From Clostridiales bacterium (GTDB lineage Bacteria > Bacillota > Clostridia > Christensenellales > Borkfalkiaceae): a DNA stretch of 64,000 nt. Positions 52,811 through 63,096 of the stretch are shown piece after piece. The position numbers and the translations under genes are program-made. The stretch covers positions 226,638-290,637 of the forward strand of contig SVIP01000002.1 in assembly GCA_015069425.1 (NCBI GenBank), written 5' to 3'. The notes below the pieces were generated by a model that saw only the letters and a program-made list of their open reading frames with translations, was not told the origin of the DNA and did no database searches. Numbering within the stretch: the first letter of the stretch is position 1; every line of letters begins with the position of its first letter.

Positions 52811-53248
52811 ATGATTTATAAAATAGGAAACCTTGAAAAAGATATTAAAAATAAGAAATATAAATACATTCCTAAGAAACCAGGCATATATAGAGTGCTT
52901 AATTTAGACAATATTAAAATTGAATTTTTATCATATTCTTCTAATTCGAGCTTCGTTTCATACCCTATAATAATGTTGCAAGAAAAATATAACAAGACAA
53001 AAGTAAATAATTTGCTTTATGTTGGTAAAGGGGTTAATTTGCATAAGCGGATTAAACAGTATATTGAATATGGCCTTAATTTAGTTGATAATCATAAAGG
53101 CGGTCGTGCAATTTTTCAAATAAAAGATTATAAAAATCTTTATATTGAAGTACTATTATGTGATAGATGTGAGTGTGTCGAGAAAAATATGCTTATTGGA
53201 TATAAAGAACATTATAAAGAATTACCTGTTGCTAATATGAAAATTTAA
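52811..53248 (+). CDS. GIY-YIG-like protein
   Basis: The 145-residue protein starts at an ATG with AGGTGG upstream, 13 bp after the giant gene's stop. KPGIYRVLN (about residues 22-30) and NLLYVGKGVNLHKRIKQY (about 66-83) resemble the two strands and first catalytic helix of GIY-YIG nucleases. A later Glu would be needed for catalysis and is not certain. It appears to be the third gene of the switch-controlled operon. A link to surface display is not obvious. Confidence 0.6.
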   Translation: MIYKIGNLEKDIKNKKYKYIPKKPGIYRVLNLDNIKIEFLSYSSNSSFVSYPIIMLQEKYNKTKVNNLLYVGKGVNLHKRIKQYIEYGLNLVDNHKGGRAIFQIKDYKNLYIEVLLCDRCECVEKNMLIGYKEHYKELPVANMKI

Positions 53249-53258
53249 TAACCTGTAT

Positions 53259-53292
53259 AAAACGGCAGATTAAAAAATCTGCCGTTTTTAAT
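53259..53292 (+). terminator. terminator of the surface operon
   Basis: AAAACGGCAGATT with complement AATCTGCCGTTTT and T run. Confidence 0.9.
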
Positions 53293-53323
53293 ATCTATTT
53301 TTTATAAATATACCCATATCGTA

Positions 53324-53352
53324 TTGACATTTGAAAACTTTTAAGTTATAAT
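53324..53352 (+). promoter_or_regulatory. consensus promoter of the XRE-RES module
   Basis: TTGACA, a 17-nt spacer and TATAAT; all twelve positions match. Confidence 0.85.
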
Positions 53353-53382
53353 AATGTAAATCAGTAATAAAAAGAGGTATAT

Positions 53383-53739
53383 ATGCAAGAAAACATTATC
53401 GGATATAGAATAAAGTTATTAAGAGAAAAAGCAAAGTTGTCACAAGCAAAACTTGCTACGGCGCTTGGCGACGTTAAACAACCCGTTCTCGCTCGTTACG
53501 AGCTTGGCTCTATTATGCCGTCCTATCCCGTGCTTGTTAAAATTGCCGATTACTTTGACGTATCAGCAGATTATCTTCTCGGTAGAACGGATAACCCCGA
53601 AGGAAAACTTTACGGACAACCTAAATTAGAAAACTCTGACCGTATGCAGGATTTTATCGAGATGTGTTTTGACCCAAGCACCAACGCACACGCAAAACTC
53701 AAAGAAACCTTAAAGAAAATGTTGGAGGAACAAAAGTAA
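53383..53739 (+). CDS. XRE-family transcriptional regulator
   Basis: The 118-residue protein has an N-terminal helix-turn-helix (LREKAKLSQAKLATALGDVKQ) and the DYFDVSADYLLGRTD block typical of XRE proteins. GAGG lies before the ATG. Its stop overlaps the RES gene by one base, so the two are cotranscribed. It probably represses its own promoter, as antitoxins of RES modules do. Confidence 0.9.
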   Translation: MQENIIGYRIKLLREKAKLSQAKLATALGDVKQPVLARYELGSIMPSYPVLVKIADYFDVSADYLLGRTDNPEGKLYGQPKLENSDRMQDFIEMCFDPSTNAHAKLKETLKKMLEEQK

Positions 53740-54866
53740 TGAAATCATGCCCGTGGATGGAGGTCCTTGTAAGCGAAAATTTTAGACTTCCTATTACAGT
53801 AAAAAAGGATAATCAATATTTTTCTACGCTTAATGATAAGTTTTCGCTTTTAAAAACTGAATTATCGAATAGAAAAGCTCCCGATTCTTTAATTCAATTA
53901 TCAAAAGACTATTGTGATAGAATTGTTTCAGCTATTAATTTTTATTATAAAGGCGATATTATCAAATCGCATTCCATTATAGCGGAAATGATTGAAGATT
54001 GTTGCCTTGATAATGATTTTGCGATTTCTCACATAAACGATAGTATAGCATTCCCATTCGTTCAAGATTCATCAAAATCAGAAGTGCAATTTTTCCGTGC
54101 TCGACTTAATGAAGCGGTTTTTGATTATCCTGCCGAAGAAATGCTACATATACCCTTTAGTAAGCGAAGCATTGTAAAAAGTGAACGTTTTAGTATTCCG
54201 GGCTTGCCTTGTTTATATTTAGGCAATACATCTTACGTTTGTTGGATTGAAATGGGACGCCCTGCAGACTTTAGGTTTAATGTATCGCCTGTAGTATTAG
54301 ATAATACTCAAAAAATATTCAATTTAACTGTTTCGCCCCAACATTTTTATTATGTTATTGATACGGACATGTCTGAAGAGGAAAGAATTAAAAAATTATG
54401 TTCATTATTTAAAATTTATCTATTAAATTTTGCTACATCATTTAATGTTTTAGAAGAAAACCGAAATTTTAAATCTGAGTATATAATATCTCAAATGATT
54501 ATGCTTGCTTGTAAAAGCAAAGGGTTGGATGGTATTACATATACTTCTAAAAGGGTTGAACACGAAATTTTTGCACGTGTTTTAGGGGTTAATCTAGTTT
54601 TATTTGCTGATTTTGATGGCGAGGAAAGCAAATCAAAAATCTGCGAACATATAGAAAACGGCGATTCGTTTAATTATTCAATGTTTAAGCAATTAGACTA
54701 TTCACTAAAATATAAAGATTACGATTTAAGAATCGACCAATCTCCTTTTATAGCAAACATAGGCACATTTAGCAGGCAATTTCCTTATAAAGAAACTCAG
54801 TTTTATCACTTCGACAAATATTTATTTGCAAACTGGGACCGTTTAAACAACAAAGTAATTAAATAA
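53739..54866 (+). CDS. RES-domain protein, putative NAD-targeting toxin
   Basis: The 375-residue protein has FFRARLNE (about residue 118), a central RFSIPGLPCLYLGNTSYVCWIE (about 151-172) and later His/Ser positions. These match the Arg-Glu-Ser core of RES proteins, which degrade NAD or ADP-ribosylate. Classical RES toxins are about 150-200 residues; here extra N- and C-terminal parts surround the domain. It follows an XRE gene, the usual antitoxin position. No Xre-type DUF2384 domain is evident in the partner. Confidence 0.7.
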   Translation: MKSCPWMEVLVSENFRLPITVKKDNQYFSTLNDKFSLLKTELSNRKAPDSLIQLSKDYCDRIVSAINFYYKGDIIKSHSIIAEMIEDCCLDNDFAISHINDSIAFPFVQDSSKSEVQFFRARLNEAVFDYPAEEMLHIPFSKRSIVKSERFSIPGLPCLYLGNTSYVCWIEMGRPADFRFNVSPVVLDNTQKIFNLTVSPQHFYYVIDTDMSEEERIKKLCSLFKIYLLNFATSFNVLEENRNFKSEYIISQMIMLACKSKGLDGITYTSKRVEHEIFARVLGVNLVLFADFDGEESKSKICEHIENGDSFNYSMFKQLDYSLKYKDYDLRIDQSPFIANIGTFSRQFPYKETQFYHFDKYLFANWDRLNNKVIK

Positions 54867-54901
54867 CAAAAGAAATCAGTACTTTTATTAGGAGATGCAT
54901 T

Positions 54902-55975
54902 ATGACGAAATCAGAGGAAATCACTAGTTTAATATCACAAAAATTTTTTCTTAATCAATTTATTTATAGCGATATTTATCTAAAAAAAGACAATGATGAG
55001 AAAGAGTTTTGCGATTGCTTAATTGAATTTGAAAATGTTTATATTTGCATTCAAATTAAAGAAAAAAGCGAAGACTTTTCTTCCTTGCCTTATGCGTGGT
55101 ATAAAAACAAGATTTTACATAAGGCAAAAAGTCAAATAAAAGCAACTATTGATTATTATAAGGATGACACAAATTTTATTTTTTCTAAAACTTCTGATTT
55201 GCAGATGGATAGAAGCAAAGTTGTAATTCCTGTTATTGTATTTGTTAATAATGAAATTACTTATTACGAGCGAATATTAGAGTCAAAAAAATTGGACGCA
55301 CCTATAAACGTCTTCAAGTTTGAAGATTTTAAGATAATGCTTGAAACAATCGTGCTACCGTATGACATAGTTAGATATTTAGATTTCCGCAACATATTTA
55401 GAAATAACAACGACGGAAAATTACTCTTTGATAATATTGGGAATGACACCATTTTAACTAAATGTAAAACTGAAAAGGACTACTCGGAACTTTTTTTAGT
55501 TCACAATTATTATAAAGAAATTTTAAAAAACAATTTATCAGAAGAATATATAAGATTTTACAATCAAATTATTTATCAAACAAACGAAAAGCGTCAATAT
55601 AGACGCGACAATTTTATTTCAGGGTTGTTATTAGTTGATTATGTAAGAGCAAATATTATTTCTACAAAATGGATTAAATTTGTTGAGGCGGCGAAAAAAG
55701 ATTGTTTTAAATCACCTTTCCATTTTGACGTAGATAATAGGGTATATATGTTTTTTGCAAAGCCTCGCAATATGAGCGAAGAAGACTTTAGTTTGAGATT
55801 GGACTTGTGTTTAGTTTACTACAAATATAAACACCAAAAGCAACTAGCACACTTATTTATTTTTAAGATGGAAGATGACAATAATTATTCAGTTTCACTA
55901 GGAGATATAAATTTAGAAACAGATATTCCCTATGAAGGGTTAATCAATATGGCTAAAGAATTCTTTGAAAATTAA
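54902..55975 (+). CDS. PD-(D/E)xK-like nuclease of unknown family
   Basis: The 357-residue protein has near its N-terminus the pattern EFCDCLIEFENVYICIQIKEK split over two strands (about residues 35-55): an acidic residue, then Q-x-K after a strand. This is typical of restriction-endonuclease-like folds. GGAG precedes the ATG. It follows the RES gene by 35 bp and ends before the recombinase. Together with XRE and RES it may form a three-gene defence or toxin module. The fold assignment is tentative. Confidence 0.5.
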   Translation: MTKSEEITSLISQKFFLNQFIYSDIYLKKDNDEKEFCDCLIEFENVYICIQIKEKSEDFSSLPYAWYKNKILHKAKSQIKATIDYYKDDTNFIFSKTSDLQMDRSKVVIPVIVFVNNEITYYERILESKKLDAPINVFKFEDFKIMLETIVLPYDIVRYLDFRNIFRNNNDGKLLFDNIGNDTILTKCKTEKDYSELFLVHNYYKEILKNNLSEEYIRFYNQIIYQTNEKRQYRRDNFISGLLLVDYVRANIISTKWIKFVEAAKKDCFKSPFHFDVDNRVYMFFAKPRNMSEEDFSLRLDLCLVYYKYKHQKQLAHLFIFKMEDDNNYSVSLGDINLETDIPYEGLINMAKEFFEN

Positions 55976-56069
55976 AAATTTACTCAAATATATTTAAAAT
56001 TAAAATATTATCTTGACTAAAACTGTCATATTTAGTGTGGTAAAATAAAAATAATAGGAGGCAAATCAA

Positions 56070-57587
56070 ATGAAAGCAGTTATATACGCGCGGTATTCTT
56101 CGGATAGCCAACGTGAAGAATCTATTGAAGGTCAACTTCGTGAGTGTTTGGAATTTGCAAATAAAATCGGTGTGGACGTCGTTGCAAACTATATAGACCG
56201 CGCAATGACGGCTACTTCGGATAATCGCCCCGATTTCCAACGTATGATTAAAGATAGTTATAAGCACTGCTTTGATATGATTATCGTTTGGAAGTTGGAC
56301 CGTTTTTCTCGTGATAGATACGACTCTGCCCATTACAAACATATCCTTAAAAAGAACGGCGTTAAAGTTGTTTCTGCAAAGGAAAACATTAGCGAAGGTC
56401 CTGAAGGTATTATTCTTGAATCAATGCTTGAAGGTATGGCAGAATATTATTCGGCAGAACTTTCAGTTAAGGTTAAGCGTGGGCTTAAGGAAAACGCATT
56501 AAAAGCGAAAGTAAACGGCGGACAAGTTCCTTTCGGTTATTACATAGACGAAGAACAAAAACACGCTATTGACCAAACGCTTGCTCCTATCGTTGTGGAA
56601 GCCTTTACAATGTATGCCGACGGCTACCTTATTAAAGATATTGTAAACCGCTTCAACGCAAAAGGGATAACGACAAGGCTTGGCAAGAAAATGTCTTATA
56701 ATATCGTACAATATATGCTTACGAACCGCAAGTACATAGGCGAATTTAGATATAACGATATTGTAATTCCCGATACCGTGCCTGCTATCGTCAGTAAAGA
56801 CTTGTTTGAGAAAGTTCAACGTCGTATGGCGCAAAACAAACACGCACCTGCCCGTCATAAAGCGGAAGATGATTACCTTTTAACTACTAAGTTGTTCTGC
56901 GGTAAATGTGGCGCGCTTATGGTTGGCGAAGCAGGAACGGGAAGAAAAAAAGAAGTTCATCGCTACTATAAATGCGTAAACGCTAAAAAGCATACTTGCG
57001 ACAAGAAAACGGTACGTAAGTTATGGATTGAAGATTTAGCCGTTCAAAAGGCAATGGATATTCTTCACGATGAATCCGTAATTGATTATCTCGTAGATAG
57101 AATTTTCGATTTGCAAGGCGAAGAAAATCCGCGCTTACCGAGATTACGTTTACAATTAGAAGACGTTGAAAATCGTATTAAAAACATTATCACGGCTATT
57201 GAGCAAGGCATTATCTTCGACTCAACGAAAGATAGACTTGCGGAACTTGAAAAAGAAAAAAGCCAACTTGACTTAACGATAATCCAAGAGCAAATTAAAA
57301 AACCCTTCCTTACGAAAGAGCAAATACGCTTTGGAATAGAAAAGTTTAAGAGGTTGGATATCTCAACGAAAGAAGGAAAACAAAGGTTAATAGATGGGTT
57401 TATCAATGCGATATACCTTTACGATGATAAGATAACCTTTACTTTTAACTACAAGGACGGAACAAAAACAGTATTCCTTTCGGAGCTCAACTGCACCCCG
57501 TCTGGTTCGGATTTGAAACGCCTTGGGGCACCATCAAAAAGAGCAAACAACCAAACGTTGTTTGCTCTTTTTGCGTTACTGTCGTAA
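56070..57587 (+). CDS. large serine recombinase
   Basis: The 505-residue protein has the N-terminal resolvase domain (YARYSSDSQREESIEGQ with the nucleophile serine about residue 10; WKLDRFSRDRYDS), the recombinase domain (GQVPFGYYIDEE), and a zinc ribbon (CGKCGALMV...CVNAKKHTC, about 273-310), then a coiled coil. AGGAGG lies upstream of the ATG. The last codons run through a terminator hairpin. It is probably the enzyme that moves the island, although shorter than TnpX (about 700 residues). Confidence 0.93.
   Translation: MKAVIYARYSSDSQREESIEGQLRECLEFANKIGVDVVANYIDRAMTATSDNRPDFQRMIKDSYKHCFDMIIVWKLDRFSRDRYDSAHYKHILKKNGVKVVSAKENISEGPEGIILESMLEGMAEYYSAELSVKVKRGLKENALKAKVNGGQVPFGYYIDEEQKHAIDQTLAPIVVEAFTMYADGYLIKDIVNRFNAKGITTRLGKKMSYNIVQYMLTNRKYIGEFRYNDIVIPDTVPAIVSKDLFEKVQRRMAQNKHAPARHKAEDDYLLTTKLFCGKCGALMVGEAGTGRKKEVHRYYKCVNAKKHTCDKKTVRKLWIEDLAVQKAMDILHDESVIDYLVDRIFDLQGEENPRLPRLRLQLEDVENRIKNIITAIEQGIIFDSTKDRLAELEKEKSQLDLTIIQEQIKKPFLTKEQIRFGIEKFKRLDISTKEGKQRLIDGFINAIYLYDDKITFTFNYKDGTKTVFLSELNCTPSGSDLKRLGAPSKRANNQTLFALFALLS
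57540..57574 (+). terminator. terminator inside the end of the recombinase gene
   Basis: AGAGCAAACAA with complement TTGTTTGCTCT and a T run, located before the stop codon at 57587. Transcripts ending here would lack a stop codon. Confidence 0.7.
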
Positions 57588-57657
57588 CGAATTGAATAAA
57601 AGTTCAATATAGTATGACAGGATTAACAAAAAACGACGAAAGTTTGGTCATTTCAGC

Positions 57658-57686
57658 TTGACAAAAGGTTTTATTTTAAGTATAAT
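57658..57686 (+). promoter_or_regulatory. consensus promoter of the DUF4143 ATPase gene
   Basis: TTGACA, a 17-nt spacer and TATAAT; all twelve positions match. Confidence 0.85.
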
Positions 57687-57738
57687 AATTGAAAGTAAAT
57701 TGTTTTTACGACCAACTTTCAAATAAAAGGAGTGCGTT

Positions 57739-59031
57739 ATGGGTGTAATTGCAAGAGATAGATATTTACAAAAGTTAATTGACCGTAAAGAAAACGGTAT
57801 GATAAAAGTAATTACAGGTATTAGAAGATGTGGTAAAAGTTACCTTCTCTTCCATTTGTATTATGATTACTTGCTTTCTATCGGTGTAAAGAAAGAAAAT
57901 ATTATCGCAATTGCTTTGGACGAAGAAGAAAACGATAAATATCGTGAGCCGAAAGAACTTTCTGCTTATATTCGTTCTAAAATAGTTAATAACGACGAAC
58001 AATATTATGTGTTTATAGATGAAGTACAATACGCTATCAAGAAAGAAGAACTAAAAAGCGACAAGCCATTGCCTTTATACGGCGTATTAAACGGTTTACT
58101 TCGTATGCAAAACGTTGACGTTTACGTTACGGGTAGTAACTCAAAACTTCTTTCTAAAGACGTTATGACCGAGTTTCGTGGTCGTGGCGATGAGGTTAGA
58201 GTTTATCCCCTTACTTTCAAGGAATACTACGGCTATTTAGGTGGCGATAAGTTAGAGCGTTTTGAAGAGTATGCAGGGTTTGGTGGACTTCCGCTTACCT
58301 TATCAAGAAAAACGGCAGAAGATAAAGTAAAATACTTATCCGACCTTTTCAAAGAAGTGTACTTTAAGGATATTGAAGAACGTTATAGTATTGACTTGCC
58401 CGAAGTTTTACAACTTTTAACTGACGATTTATGTTCGACAATCGGTTCGCTTACTAATTCATCTAAAATAGCAAATGCTTTGAAATCAGCTAAAAATGTT
58501 AAAGTGGATTCTCAAACGATTGCAACCTACTTGGAATATTTAGAAGAGTCGTTTTTATTTAACCAAGCGAAGCGTTACGACGTTAAAGGTAAAAAATATT
58601 TCCTTTATCCGTCTAAATACTACTGCACGGATATGGGCTTGCGGAATGCACGCTTGAATTTTAGGCAACAAGAAGAAACGCACGCAATGGAAAATATTAT
58701 TTATAACGAGTTGCTTGCTCGTGGTTTTTCCGTTGACGTGGGCGTTGTTGAAATCGTAAGTGTTGGCGAAGATGGGAAACGTCATCAAAAACAATGCGAA
58801 ATTGACTTCGTTATCAATAAAGGAATGAGAAGATATTATATTCAGTCTGCTTTAGCGTTAAATACTGACGACAAAGAAAAAACCGAACTTCGTCCGTTCC
58901 TTGAAACAAAGGATTTCTTTAAGAAGATAATCGTAACTAAATCATATATGAAACCTTGGTTTGATGATAACGGAATCTATCACGTAGGCTTATACGATTT
59001 CTTGCTTAATGAAAGCATATTGGAAAGTTAG
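57739..59031 (+). CDS. AAA ATPase with DUF4143 domain
   Basis: The 430-residue protein has an AAA_14 ATPase domain (Walker A TGIRRCGKSYLL, Walker B YVFIDEVQ, TGSNSKLL sensor) and a C-terminal DUF4143 domain with a nuclease-like core (QCEIDFVINKG). The family is widespread and often mobile; its function is unknown. It has its own promoter and terminator and lies just outside, or at the edge of, the mobile island. Confidence 0.9.
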   Translation: MGVIARDRYLQKLIDRKENGMIKVITGIRRCGKSYLLFHLYYDYLLSIGVKKENIIAIALDEEENDKYREPKELSAYIRSKIVNNDEQYYVFIDEVQYAIKKEELKSDKPLPLYGVLNGLLRMQNVDVYVTGSNSKLLSKDVMTEFRGRGDEVRVYPLTFKEYYGYLGGDKLERFEEYAGFGGLPLTLSRKTAEDKVKYLSDLFKEVYFKDIEERYSIDLPEVLQLLTDDLCSTIGSLTNSSKIANALKSAKNVKVDSQTIATYLEYLEESFLFNQAKRYDVKGKKYFLYPSKYYCTDMGLRNARLNFRQQEETHAMENIIYNELLARGFSVDVGVVEIVSVGEDGKRHQKQCEIDFVINKGMRRYYIQSALALNTDDKEKTELRPFLETKDFFKKIIVTKSYMKPWFDDNGIYHVGLYDFLLNESILES

Positions 59032-59095
59032 TTGTAATTAGCATAAAAAATCGAGTGACTTGTAGTAAAATAATAAAGTAGTCACATGTAAAACA

Positions 59096-59122
59096 AAAAC
59101 CACTTTTAAATAGTGGTTTTTT
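59096..59122 (+). terminator. terminator of the DUF4143 gene
   Basis: AAAACCACT and AGTGGTTTT form a stem followed by TTTTTCATTTT. Confidence 0.75.
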
Positions 59123-59171
59123 CATTTTATGATTTATAAAGCTCTGCCATATAAACATGACAGAGCGGAGT

Positions 59172-59247
59172 TGGTGTACCCGCCGAGACTCGAACTCGGA
59201 ACGGCGCCGTCGGAGGGCGCTGTTTTATCCAATTAGACTACGGATAC
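59172..59247 (-). tRNA. tRNA-Arg (CCG)
   Basis: On the minus strand: acceptor GTATCCG/CGGGTAC (one G-U pair), anticodon stem GCGCC/GGCGC around loop CTCCGAC (anticodon CCG), T-arm CCGAGTTCGAGTCTCGG and an encoded CCA. Confidence 0.95.
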
Positions 59248-59254
59248 AGATTAT

Positions 59255-59290
59255 AACTGCCACTTCTAAAATAAAAAGTGGCAGTTTTAT
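59255..59290 (-). terminator. terminator of the CorC-like gene
   Basis: AACTGCCACTT and AAGTGGCAGTT flank an A-rich loop, close to the stop codon of the minus-strand gene at 59294. Confidence 0.8.
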
Positions 59291-59293
59291 TAA

Positions 59294-60610
59294 TTATTCA
59301 TCTTCTTCAGTAATAGGATTGACGGTAATTTTAACTTGTAAAATCTTTTTTACCGTGGATTTAAGCACTTCTAAGTCCAAGTTTAAATAAGAGAACTTTT
59401 TGCCTGCGTGGGGTATTTCGCCTAATTGCTCGATAATAAAGCCACTAACAGTGCTAGCCTCAATTTCTTCGTCCTCGCCATTAGAGAGGCCGAAAAGTTC
59501 AAACGTGTCCGATATAGGTGCGTTGCCTTGCACGATAAAGGTGTTTTCTGAAATTTCTCTAAAATAATTGATTTCTTCGTCGTGCTCGTCGTAAATTTCG
59601 CCAACCAATTCTTCTAAAATATCTTCAAGGGTAACTAAGCCGAGTGTTCCGCCATATTCGTCTAAAACAACGGCAATATGTACCTTTTTCTTTTGAAGTT
59701 GACGAAGTAGTACGGAAATCTTGGCGTGTTCTGTTGTGTAAAAGGCGTTTTGCATTATTCCGTCAATACCCTTTTTGCCGTTAAGAAAAGCTGAATAAAA
59801 ATCCTTTTGGTGAATAGTGCCGATAATCGTGTCTACACTGTCCTTATAAACAGGCAAACGAGAATAACCTTCATTATCAAAAACCTTTCTAATTTCGTCC
59901 ATAGTGGAGTGAATATCAACTGCAACGATATTGACACGAGGAACTAAAATATCCCCGACTTCCAAATCGTCAAACTCAATAACCGAGCGGATAAGTTTAG
60001 TCTCCTCCGTTTTGAGAGTACCGTCTTCTTCAGCCTCTTCCACGATGGTCATAATCTCATCTTCAGTGACAACGTCCGTACTTTTAAAGCGAAAGACTTT
60101 AGAAAGTAACCATTTCCAACCGCCAAAAATGAGGTTTAAGGGGTAAAAAATAAAATAGAACAGTTTTATAAGAGGATAGAACGCCATGGCTACTTTTTCG
60201 GGATAGGTTTTTGCAATAAATTTAGGCGTAATTTCCCCGAATATAAGCACGGCGATAGTCATAACGGCGGTAGAAACAACTTCAGCCGAGCCGTTGGTTA
60301 TAAGCCTTGCAAACAATATAGTTGCTATAGTAGAGGCGGAAATATTGACGAGATTGTTACCGATAAGTACGGTAGATATAAACTTGTCATACTTGTTTTC
60401 CGCAAGTTCTAAGACCATTTTTGCACGCTTGTTGCCATTAGAGGCAAGCGAACGCAGTTTTATGCGATTTGCGCATGAAAATGCCGTTTCTGTTGAAGAA
60501 AAGAAGCCAGACATTAAAATCAGCGCAATAATTGCAATTAGTAGCCAAGCGTTTCCGCTTTGGCTTGGTGTGAGCAACGTAGACAACGGAACCGAGCCGT
60601 CAGTACTCAT
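59294..60610 (-). CDS. HlyC/CorC (CNNM-type) membrane protein with CBS pair
   Basis: The 438-residue protein has an N-terminal membrane domain of the DUF21 type (about residues 18-170, FFSSTETAFSCANRIKL), a CBS pair (about 210-335, LVPRVNIVAVD and VLDEYGGTLGLVTLEDILEELVGEI) and a C-terminal CorC/HlyC domain. Members take part in Mg2+ or other cation homeostasis; the older name hemolysin is misleading. GGAG precedes the ATG. Single-gene unit. Confidence 0.93.
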   Translation of the reverse strand: MSTDGSVPLSTLLTPSQSGNAWLLIAIIALILMSGFFSSTETAFSCANRIKLRSLASNGNKRAKMVLELAENKYDKFISTVLIGNNLVNISASTIATILFARLITNGSAEVVSTAVMTIAVLIFGEITPKFIAKTYPEKVAMAFYPLIKLFYFIFYPLNLIFGGWKWLLSKVFRFKSTDVVTEDEIMTIVEEAEEDGTLKTEETKLIRSVIEFDDLEVGDILVPRVNIVAVDIHSTMDEIRKVFDNEGYSRLPVYKDSVDTIIGTIHQKDFYSAFLNGKKGIDGIMQNAFYTTEHAKISVLLRQLQKKKVHIAVVLDEYGGTLGLVTLEDILEELVGEIYDEHDEEINYFREISENTFIVQGNAPISDTFELFGLSNGEDEEIEASTVSGFIIEQLGEIPHAGKKFSYLNLDLEVLKSTVKKILQVKITVNPITEEDE

Positions 60611-60771
60611 AAAAATCTCCTAAACAAAAAATAAATTAAGCACGAAAACCATACTCACCGAATATTTTAACATAAAAAAATTGCAAAATCAATAGAATAT
60701 AGGTTTTATTTAATAAATTCGGCAATGCGAGATTAAATAATTGATATTTTTTACAATTTGTGATATATTAA

Positions 60772-61872
<1,101 letters not shown>

Positions 61873-61900
61873 TAAAACTAATGCATGGAGAATATTTATT

Positions 61901-63055
61901 ATGAAAATTTCAAACGATATTTTTTACGTTGGTGTAAACGATCACAATATAGACTTGTTTGAGGGGCAATACGTTGTTCCAAATGGCATGAGCTACAATT
62001 CTTATATTATAATGGACGAAAAAATTGCAGTGCTAGACACGGTGGATGCGTCTTATGGAGAAGAGTGGCTTTTCAAAGTTAAAGATGTTTTAGGGGGTAG
62101 AAAACCCGATTATTTAATCGTTCAACACATGGAGCCCGATCACTCTGCTAATATAAAGAAATTTTTTGACGAGTACCCAAATATTAAAATTGTGTCTTCA
62201 AACAAGTCTTTCGTTATGATGAAAAACTTTTTCGGAACGGACTTTTCGGGCAGTCAATTAGTTGTTGGTGAGAACGATACTTTAAATCTTGGCAAGCACG
62301 AATTAGTCTTTATTACCGCTCCAATGGTGCATTGGCCGGAAGTTATAGTAACTTATGACAAAGAGGACAAAGTGCTATTTTCTGCCGACGGATTTGGTAA
62401 ATTCGGTGCGCTAGATATAGAGGACGATTGGGCGTGCGAGGCAAGAAGATATTATATCGGTATAGTTGGAAAATATGGTGCACAAGTTCAATCTTTGTTG
62501 AAAAAAGCAAGCGTGCTCGATATTAAAACCATTTGCCCCTTGCACGGGCCTATTTTAAACGACAATTTGGGTTATTATATAAACCTTTATAATATATGGT
62601 CGAGTTACGGTGTTGAGAGCGAGGGAGTGCTTATTTGTTACACTTCGGTTTACGGAAACACTAAAAAGGCGGTGGAACTTTTAGAGCAAGAATTGATAAA
62701 AAACGGTGCGGAAAAAGTCGTGGTAAACGATTTGGCAAGATGTGATATGGCTGAAGCGGTAGAAGATGCTTTCCGATATGGCAAGTTGGTTTTGGCAACC
62801 ACAACCTATAATGGCGAAATTTTCCCGTTTATGCGTGAGTTTATAAATCATTTAACTGAACGCAACTTTTCAAATCGTACGGTGGCATTTATCGAAAACG
62901 GAACTTGGGCGCCTGTTGCAACAAAGGTTATGAAAGCAATGCTTGAAAAATGCAAGAACTTAACCTATACCGAAAACGGAGTAAAAATCATGTCTGCGCT
63001 ATCAGATGATAGCAGATTGCAAATAGAAGAACTTGCAAAAGAATTAACAAAATAA
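61901..63055 (+). CDS. flavodiiron protein (A-type flavoprotein, FprA family)
   Basis: This enzyme reduces O2 (or NO) to protect anaerobes. The 384-residue protein has a metallo-beta-lactamase-like domain with diiron ligands in HMEPDHSA (about 76-83), VHWPE, SADGFGKFG and CPLHGP, and a C-terminal flavodoxin domain with the FMN loop TSVYGNTKKA (about residue 250). All expected iron ligands appear present. It follows mnmA by 28 bp. Confidence 0.95.
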   Translation: MKISNDIFYVGVNDHNIDLFEGQYVVPNGMSYNSYIIMDEKIAVLDTVDASYGEEWLFKVKDVLGGRKPDYLIVQHMEPDHSANIKKFFDEYPNIKIVSSNKSFVMMKNFFGTDFSGSQLVVGENDTLNLGKHELVFITAPMVHWPEVIVTYDKEDKVLFSADGFGKFGALDIEDDWACEARRYYIGIVGKYGAQVQSLLKKASVLDIKTICPLHGPILNDNLGYYINLYNIWSSYGVESEGVLICYTSVYGNTKKAVELLEQELIKNGAEKVVVNDLARCDMAEAVEDAFRYGKLVLATTTYNGEIFPFMREFINHLTERNFSNRTVAFIENGTWAPVATKVMKAMLEKCKNLTYTENGVKIMSALSDDSRLQIEELAKELTK

Positions 63056-63071
63056 AGAAATATAAAAAACT

Positions 63072-63096
63072 AAAGGAGCGTTTGCTCCTTTTTTCT
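63072..63096 (+). terminator. terminator of the flavodiiron gene
   Basis: AAAGGAGC and GCTCCTTT with a 4-nt loop and a T run. Confidence 0.85.

Larger units (their letters stand above)
40153..57587. mobile_element. composite mobile island
   Basis: Between tRNA-Leu and the DUF4143 ATPase gene the content changes from core to accessory. It comprises an ABC-3C conflict operon, a MobV relaxase, a TnpW-like protein, a tyrosine recombinase, large surface proteins, an XRE-RES-nuclease module and a large serine recombinase. TnpZ-like mobilization plus TnpW plus a large serine recombinase recalls the Tn4451 family of mobilizable transposons. Exact ends are not resolved. A 12-nt match (TGGTTCGGATTT near 40074 and 57504) is too short to call as attachment sites. 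Confidence 0.55.

Noticed and set aside
40072..57515. A 12-nt direct match (TGGTTCGGATTT) near both ends of the island as attachment sites
   Set aside because: At 40 kb the match is part of a terminator stem and at 57.5 kb it is inside the recombinase coding region; the length is within chance.
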